Positions 57,199 through 64,000 of a DNA stretch of 64,000 nt are shown in pieces; the first letter of the stretch is position 1, and the number at the start of each line of letters is the position of its first letter. Source of the stretch: Mucidula mucida (Eukaryota; Basidiomycota; Agaricomycetes; Agaricales; Physalacriaceae); NCBI GenBank assembly GCA_015501055.1, contig JADNYV010000002.1, positions 1 through 64,000 of the forward strand, given 5' to 3'. The position numbers were made by a program, and so were the translations under genes. The notes below the pieces were generated by a model. That model did not search any database, was not told the DNA's origin, and saw nothing but the letters and a program-made list of their open reading frames with translations.

Positions 57199-60183
57199 AT
57201 GTCGCTGAACAGTACATCACCGGCGCCGCGCCAGGCATTCAACAAGTTCATATTATATGAGAACCGACTCCGTTTCTATCTCATCGCGTCCAACACAGCT
57301 GACTCGCGACATCGCATCATAAAGATAGATAGGACCGCTAATGAGGAACTCGTCGTCGTCGAAGATGAAGCAGAGTACAGCGGAAAGCAAATGAGTGCCA
57401 TGCTCAAGATGCTGGATGACGGGAACAAGAGTTCAGGAGGACTGGGTAGGGCGAAAGTCTTCTTTGGAATTGCTGGTATGTTCTGTTCGGATACTAGAAC
57501 TTGCAAACTGAAATGATTCAAAGGCTTTGTTCGATTTACCGCTGGATGGTACATGATTCTCGTTACGAAACGTTCCGTTGTGGCGCTCTTAGGCGGTCAT
57601 TACCTTTACCATTGCGAGAACACCGAACTGGTTCCAGTCTGCTTCAGTCCAAAGATTGAGAAACCGGCAGAGGAGCAGCGTCTTATTAATATCTTCAAGC
57701 AAGTCGACATGTCAAAGAACTTTTATTTCAGGTGTGTCCATCCAAAGCATTTCATTACGAGTCCTCATCTACCCTTTAGTTACACATATGACTTGACCTC
57801 CTCATTACAGCACAATCTTGCTGGCTCGAACCGGTCAGTTCACGACGGATTGTACGCGTTCAACGACCGTTACGCCTGGAACTTTAACATGATATCTACG
57901 CCTCTGGAGCGGCCTGCCAGCTCACATTGGTTACTGCCTCTTGTACACGGGCATGTCGATCAAGCCAGTCCGTGCATCACTTCAACCGCCAACATCGTTG
58001 CTGACCACTCAACAGAATTGACCGTATTGGGACGCGTCATATTTATCACATTGATTGCTCGTCGCTCGCGCCACTTTGCGGGAGCACGGTATCTCAAGCG
58101 AGGTGTCAACGACGAAGGAAATGTCGCCAACGAAGTCGAAACTGAGCAGATCGTGTCCGAAGCACTAACAACACCTTTTTACTATCCTTCACGCCGACGA
58201 CCGAGTCCAAACTATACCAGTTATGTGCAATATCGTGGAAGCATACCCATTTACTGGACGCAGGACGCCACGACCATGGCGCCCAGACCGCCCATCGAAA
58301 GTGAGTCGTCACCATCATCTCTTCCACTTGCATTGACGGCGCTTTAGTCAATGTCGTAGATCCTTTCTACAGCGCAGCTGCGAAACACTTTGATGACCTG
58401 TTCAGACGTTACGGTGCACCTATAATGATTCTCAATCTGATCAAAAAACGAGAGGCTCAAAGGCGGGAGAGCAAACTTCTTGATGAGTACACAGTCTGCG
58501 TTGAGTACCTTAATCAGTTTCTGCCCAAAGGCAAGAAGATGATGTACAGGGCTTGGGACATGAGTCGGGCGTATAAGGAGTCAGTTCCTTGTGAATCATA
58601 TGCAGCGCAAATGCTCATCTTTAGACAGAAAAACCCAAGACGTCATCAGCTATCTTGAGGATATTGCTGAAGAATCGATTCAGGAGACGGGATTCTTCCA
58701 CTCCGGGCCAGAGCCGTATTCACACTATCTTCAAAGTCCCAATTCCGAGTCAGTTAGGATTTACATCTCTCTAAAGACTTTTCTGACTTTGGATAGATGG
58801 CGCAACACCATCTCATTGCAGAACGGTATTTGCCGAACTAACTGTGTTGACTGTCTCGATCGCACAAATGCAGCTCAATTTGTGTTTGGTAAACGTGCAT
58901 TGGGGCATCAGCTTTACGCGCTTGGGGTTGTCGAGAGTCCCAACCTTGCGTTCGATTCGGACGCCGTCAACATGTTGACTGAAATGTACCACGATCATGG
59001 GGACAGTACGTCTCGTCCACAAAATTAGCCTTTTAGAGCTCAATTTCCCCATCTTGTAGCTATCGCACTGCAATACACCGGGAGTGCACTTGTGAATCGA
59101 GTAGAAACCTACCGCCGGATGCCGCATTGGAACAGCCATTCCGAGATATTATCGAGAACATACGGCGGTTCTGGACCAACTCACTTCTTGGTGAGATTCT
59201 TTTCTGCCCATTCTACTTGTCCTTTCTATTTCGCCTATAAGATGCCGACAAGCAGGCAGCCATCAACCTTTTCCTGGGCGTGCAAAGCGATCCTCATCGC
59301 GACCGCCCCGTGCGCGGAGGCTACCGGCAGTGGTTCAAGCCTGAGCATCTTGAGCCCCGTATGTGATACCGGAGTGCGATAGCCGTCTACGCGAGTTTGT
59401 CACGACCAAGGGGGACTTTTGGATTGAGTATTATCGTCCGCTGCTTTCACCAGTCTGGGAAAGCATTTTGCGTACTCGATGAATAGCACGCTGAAACTCC
59501 CTGGGTGAGTATGGACTGCTAAGCAGTCGATTTTGTTTGACCTTACTTCAGGAAGACGGCGAGAGATGTGAATCATAGTCCATTTGAGACGAGCTCTAGA
59601 CATCATCGAACGTCGAGGTATGTTGTTCCTTTTCCTTTAAAGTTGTATGACGAATGTTGTGCAGTGTGGTTTCTGGTATGCGAAAGTGGATGGGATCGCA
59701 GAACACGCCGCCCCTGGGGCGAAGAAGACGGGAAGCCTGCGGCGAAGGCTGAGCCCGCAAGGCGTCCGCGATGGAGCCCGAGCCGTCGGAGCGTGATAAA
59801 CACTCGACGGAGGTTATTGCGAAGCAGATGCTTGAGCCTTGTGTTTCTGACACGGAGATTGCAGAGTATCAAGGGTCCGTGTTTTCATGTTTTGTGTCTT
59901 GGGGGCGTTTTGTGTTGATGAGCGGCGCAGATATATTGACCAGTACGACATCGTCTTTGACACTGCAGATCGCAAGGACCTCGAGGTGTACACTTCAGCT
60001 GTTGCTATCGCCTATGGCGATGGTGGCCTAGAGTATGACGGCACAGATGAAACGAAGGAGAAGGATTTCTATGCTTACGTGGAACATGGGAAGGCTGAGT
60101 ACTATGAAGGATATGGAAGGAGGGAGCCGTTACCAGTGACTTTCAACTATGAACGGTGGATAAACGCCCCAACATTATCATGA
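57199..60183 (+). CDS. FIG4: Sac-domain phosphoinositide 5-phosphatase Fig4
   Basis: Fig4 works with Vac14 and Fab1 at the vacuole and dephosphorylates PI(3,5)P2. It begins with the Sac N-terminal part ([39 protein letters not shown]). [20 protein letters not shown] and [13 protein letters not shown] follow, the latter typical of Fig4. The catalytic CX5R motif [12 protein letters not shown] is at about 58836-58871. After it come [37 protein letters not shown], and the C-terminal [21 protein letters not shown], ending INAPTLS. About nine introns. Three one-base gaps (about 59140, 59358 and 59450) break the frame in conserved parts. Confidence 0.9.
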
Positions 60184-60341
60184 ATGATTTGTTAGTTACT
60201 ATAATTGACTCTGAATAATCTACGTTTTGTGCTGTAGTTTGTAAGGATACCCTAATTATTATACAATTTCCGATCCGTCAGTATAAATCAGTCCTCGGTA
60301 TGGGTCTTCACATACCCCCTCCCAATCAGCCCAAAGGAATC
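60184..60341. other. Convergent 3' region between FIG4 and an F-box gene
   Basis: Short A/T-rich stretch holding both 3' ends; nothing else seen. Confidence 0.4.
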
Positions 60342-61856
60342 ACTCTTCGAACCACCCTGGGCCTTCCCAGAATCTCCACGTATAATCGTATGGATCTAAA
60401 ACTTGGAGACCGCGCTCTTCCAAATCGCTGAGCTTCATGCGCATGACAGTCAAAATCGCCTCATCCGTCGCATCCAGCCTAAACTCCTCCAGCTTCTTGC
60501 ACTTCCACTTCTCCGCCAGCTCATCCTGTCTACGCGAGTGCAGCATCTCCGCCAGGCCCACTTCCCACGGGTCGTCCAGCGAGTTGTCCAGTATCGAAAT
60601 CGTCAGCGACTCCAGCTGCGGGAGCAGGCCCTGGAACGCCGTGTTGCGCGAGAGCCACGAGAAGATGGTGCGGTCCACGTTCGTCTCCAGGGTTTTGATC
60701 GACGGCTGGCGCTGCAGAACGTCGGGGATGAACCGCGTAGACTGGTAGACAGCGGGCTCGACTGCGATCAGGGTCTCGAGTTTGCAGCCTGACCGATCGA
60801 GGAAGCGGCATAGAGAGTCGATGGCCGTGTTCGGGTCGACCGACACCTCGGAGTCGGGTGTGTGCATGAGGAGCGATTGTAGGTTGGGCAAGGTGAGTGC
60901 GTCGAGCAGCTGTGGATGATCGACGCGCAGGTGTAGAACGTTGTAGTTGACCAGGGGTGCTCGCATTCAGGAAGCGCCCCGCATGTATGGAGGTGCCATT
61001 CTTCCAGCGACGGGCAGAGGTCCATATATCGATATTGACTGAAATCAGATATGGCTGCCGAATAGTGAGTGAGCCGTAAGGGCATTCCTAAAGCGTCAAG
61101 GGTATAACGGGGAATGTCGACTCTACGAAGCGCAGGAGCATCAAGGAACGCTTCCGTGCTCCAATCCGTGGACATGCCGCGTGCATAAACATATATTTCT
61201 TCGAGGAGGGGGATGCTTTCAGCAGTCTTGATATCTTTGAATAAGACTTGGATATACGCCTCGTCTGCGCGTATCTCCATAAATCTCCACCGCCGGCAAT
61301 GGCTCGCAACTAAATCCAGAAGCCCAGAATACGTGCTTGCCAAGTTTTCATACGGACAGTCTATGGCGACAAGGAGAGGAGAACAGCCAGACAGCCGTAG
61401 ATGTTCTCCCAGCATCTGCAGCATGCCCATTGACGCGTCAAGATTCCTCATTGGGAGAATCACCGTAGACCAAAGCGTGGCCGAGTTCATCACGATATCT
61501 CGCCACAGCCCACACACTTTGGACAGCATCCATCGCGGCCCATGTCCGTCAAAGCACGAATCGTCATCGGGGTGGGGTAGACAGAATGTGAAGATCTGTA
61601 ACAGAATGTCTCGTGGTAACCGGAGGACTGGGGAGAACACAGCCTTGTGAGCTTGCAGAGACCGCTGCACGTCGCTCCGTGCCTTCTGGAGATGCGATAT
61701 CACAATGGAAAGCGTGTTTATCTGTCCGTCAAGCTGACGCATTTTGGATTCCAGGTGGGTGACGTTGGGCTGGACCCAGTCCACGTCTGAAGGGAGCAAC
61801 GGACGTTGGTGGCGAGTTATCTCGAAGGTCATGTCGAGATGCTTCTGCGTAGGCAC
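60342..61856 (-). CDS. F-box protein of the mushroom type, one frame break
   Basis: The first part reads MPTQKHLDMTFEITRHQRPL, then a coiled N-terminal stretch (ESKMRQLDGQINTLSIVISH) and the F-box AVFSPVLRLPRDILLQIFTF followed by WMLSKVCGLWRDIVMNSATLW. Leucine-rich repeats follow (LEEIYVYARG, APALRRVDIPRYTLDALGMP, LRLTHYSA). At 60954-60957 a four-G run (C on the coding strand) seems one base short: adding one joins PECEHP to LVNYNVLHLRVDHPQLLDAL and extends the repeats to GPGWFEE. The architecture is the standard agaricomycete F-box/LRR type, presumably an SCF adaptor. Confidence 0.7.
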
Positions 61857-63914
61857 CTGCTGGTTTTATTCTCTGGCATGGTTGAACTGGCTAGAGGTTG
61901 AGATGGCACATGAATATCATGGCTGAATGTCACCGACCAGAGGCAATCCTTTGAGATGAGACGTATTCCGCTACGCGAAAGCCGGTACAACAGACGGCAA
62001 AGATGTTATTCAAGAAATCGAAACAAGGCAAATGCGCTGTAACGGATGACGGTGGAAGGCAAGACGTGAATGATGGACTTTCTCACGACCCAGTTCTATC
62101 CAATACGGTCACCTGCTACTGCTTCTCTAAGGCCAGGATTTACTATCACTCTGAAATAGCATCAGCTACACACCTAACTTCACGGGAAAGCAGCTGCGGA
62201 CTTTTCAAAGTACCAAAAACTCAACATATGTGACTGCTCAAAGGACTACTCCCTTGATTAAGAATCACAATTCTTCGGCGCCAATATGACGATTTGCCTA
62301 GGTGGACGACGCGCATTACTATTTGGAAGACTACCTGGCTCATTGTTCGCCTAACTCAACATTCGCGATCAATTTAAATGGTCCACACAACACATAACCC
62401 CCATTGTGCCAGGTGGCCCTGGACAACGACAGTCAGTGGCCCTGCCGCTTTTGGCAATACACTGTGGACGACAAAGACTCGTGTCAATGGCGCTTTATGC
62501 GCCTATATAAGCAATGGGCTTACTAGTGACGCCCTCATTTCGGCGTCCCCGTTTCTTGTTGGGCTATCATGGCGGCAAGTATGGAACAGCTCGCACAGCT
62601 CCTTGCGTAAGTGGCTTCAAATTTGCTAGATGTTTATATTCACTTGGATTTTATAGTGCTTCTAGCTTGTCTCCCCGAGGCTGGAGTACGATTTCTGCAG
62701 CGTTAGTCGAATCTGTTTGCCATTCCCTTCGCCAGCGTCTCAGAAACTTAACCTACAGGTGTTCCCAAATAGTTGGTGGCGCGAACATCTGCCAAGAGAC
62801 CGGATCCCTTGACCTTGACGCGCACGATTACGAACTCCTCAGTAAAGCGTGAGTTCCATGCGCTCAACTCTGCCAGACAACTTCTAAGTCTATGATAGCT
62901 GCTCCACATATATCGAGCGATTTGGCAATGGCAATGCTACACGACAATTACGACCGGTCTCCGCGCCTATGGATACTACTTCGACGACGCCTGCCTCGCA
63001 GCCTACTGCTTACAAGCCTCATGACCATTTTACGACTCTACCCACCGTATCCGCCACGATCGTTCCTACGCCAAATACGCCTCAAGCCTACAACTATTTC
63101 GCTCATTCCATTCCCGTTTGCCGTAGCAATAGTCCGCCAACGTCCTCCAACCCTTACCCTACCGCTCGCAACTATTACCGCCCCTCTGCATGTCATCCGG
63201 TTTCCAGCGGTGACAAAGTACCGGTGCCATCTGCTAAGAGGTTTGTGTTTTCACTGTCCTAATAACTACACCTCTTATAATTCAATAGGGCTTCGACTTT
63301 CCAGAAATACAGCACAACGCCCCGGGTTTACGACGCTCCCAAACCCCGGATTATCGCGTCGGAAACTGGCACATCTTCCACCAGTGGTAGAGTGACTACG
63401 AGAAGTCCAGGTTAACAACACGCGCTTCAATCCCTACTCGCGTCCTGCTCCGGCCTCTAACCTCAAGCTCCCATACTGCCCAAGTTCCGCTTGACTGGCA
63501 CAAACGTACTTTTGTAAGTTTCCTTCGCCTCGATGCTATCCTTTGCTGAAATTTCGTTTCAGCAACAACGCCGATGACACGTTCCGACCCTCAGCTCGCC
63601 CACCTTGGAAGAAATAATCCACGACTATCATTCATTATCATAAGCCCCACCACCTTCACTAATAACACCTTCCCTTCGTCGTATTGTTTTGCTATGTCGC
63701 TTTCCCGCTTTGTTTCGCAGTACACATCCTGTATACATCATCGTAACATTATCCTATACAAAAGACATGCATGGACGAGAGAGAGAGGAGTGTTCAAAGC
63801 TAAAAAACGACATAGTAGTTGTGGCGCATAACGCTAGGTGCTCCCGCCGTTGCAGTTCCCCAGACGCACGGAACAACGTGTTTTTGGTCCTCGTGTTTCA
63901 AGCCATGTCGCACC
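61857..63914. other. Unassigned region at the right end
   Basis: About 2 kb with no firm gene. At 62569 an ATG opens MAASMEQLAQLLA, ending at a GTAAGT donor, with a possible following exon at about 62658. The short start resembles importin-type proteins only weakly, and the later exons do not join. Pro/Ser/Thr-rich open frames at 62969-63262 lack support. The right part near 63400-63700 is pyrimidine-rich and could be a promoter for the partial ORF at the edge. Confidence 0.3.
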
Positions 63915-64000
63915 ATGCCTGTTCGAATGCCCTCCGGCGTTCTTCAGAGACAAGATGGAACGAATGACTGGAACCATGTTCTCAACACGCCACAGACAAC
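63915..64000 (+). CDS. Start of an ORF related to the deaminase-like gene (cut by window edge)
   Basis: From the ATG at 63915 the frame is MPVRMPSGVLQRQDGTNDWN then HVLNTPQTT at the edge. The last 19 bases (63982-64000) are identical to 51502-51520 in the first exon of the deaminase-like gene, in the same frame (VFNTPQTT there). This suggests a second member of that gene family begins here. Only about 28 residues are visible, so the call is tentative. Confidence 0.35.
   Translation, partial: MPVRMPSGVLQRQDGTNDWNHVLNTPQT

Noticed and set aside
62569..62850. Importin-like N-terminal exon (MEQLAQLLA)
   Set aside because: Only a dozen residues with weak resemblance; following exons cannot be joined in frame.
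1..64000. CRISPR arrays, operons or ribosome-binding sites
   Set aside because: None seen, and none expected in a nuclear fungal sequence.

Overview
The window is nuclear DNA of a filamentous basidiomycete, most likely an agaricomycete; the species cannot be named from the sequence. The signs are dense genes with many introns of about 45-60 bp, FunK1-type fungal kinases, a chromodomain Ty3/gypsy element, an AA5 copper-radical oxidase, and divergent F-box genes of the mushroom type. No rRNA, tRNA or CRISPR array was recognised.

Left block (1-15.6 kb). Bases 1-1553 are an inverted pair of Ty3/gypsy integrase ends around a spacer of about 50 bp. A polypurine tract and a 532 bp LTR (1832-2363) follow. 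Next come three FunK1 kinase genes in the same direction (2916-5745, 8721-11857, 12423-15320) and a short kinase relic near 15.4 kb. NOC4 (ribosome assembly) lies between the first two. Decayed copies of the NOC4 5' end precede the first and third kinases, so the duplicated unit was 'NOC4 5' end plus kinase'.

Middle block (15.6-42 kb). In order: a bestrophin-like channel (-), PNO1/DIM2 (+), an AA5 oxidase with an extra N-terminal domain (-, broken), a gene-poor stretch at 22-26.8 kb, GPI10 (-) head-to-head with the myotubularin phosphatase YMR1 (+), S-adenosylmethionine synthetase (+), a small hypothetical gene (+), an SNG1/DUF3533 membrane protein (-), the splicing factor CWF18 (-), the mitochondrial GTPase GUF1 (+) and an F-box-like gene (+).

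Right block (42-64 kb). In order: two hypothetical genes (-), PGS1 (-, cardiolipin pathway), an F-box gene whose start codon seems split by an intron (+), a small secreted protein (-), a broken STT3 fragment (-), an OTT_1508-type deaminase-like gene with several frame breaks (+), full-length STT3 (-), SDE2 (-), the Sac phosphatase FIG4 (+), another F-box gene (-), and at the right edge the start of an ORF sharing a motif with the deaminase-like gene.

Most genes are unrelated housekeeping functions: ribosome assembly, splicing, GPI and N-glycan synthesis, phosphoinositide turnover and mitochondrial lipid and translation. Three themes stand out: the local kinase and NOC4 duplication; two phosphoinositide phosphatases (YMR1, FIG4) in one window; and about twenty single-base frame breaks, nearly all deletions and many in short C/G runs, scattered over at least nine genes including essential ones. 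The last theme points to residual assembly indels as much as to gene decay, and it limits the exon models given here.
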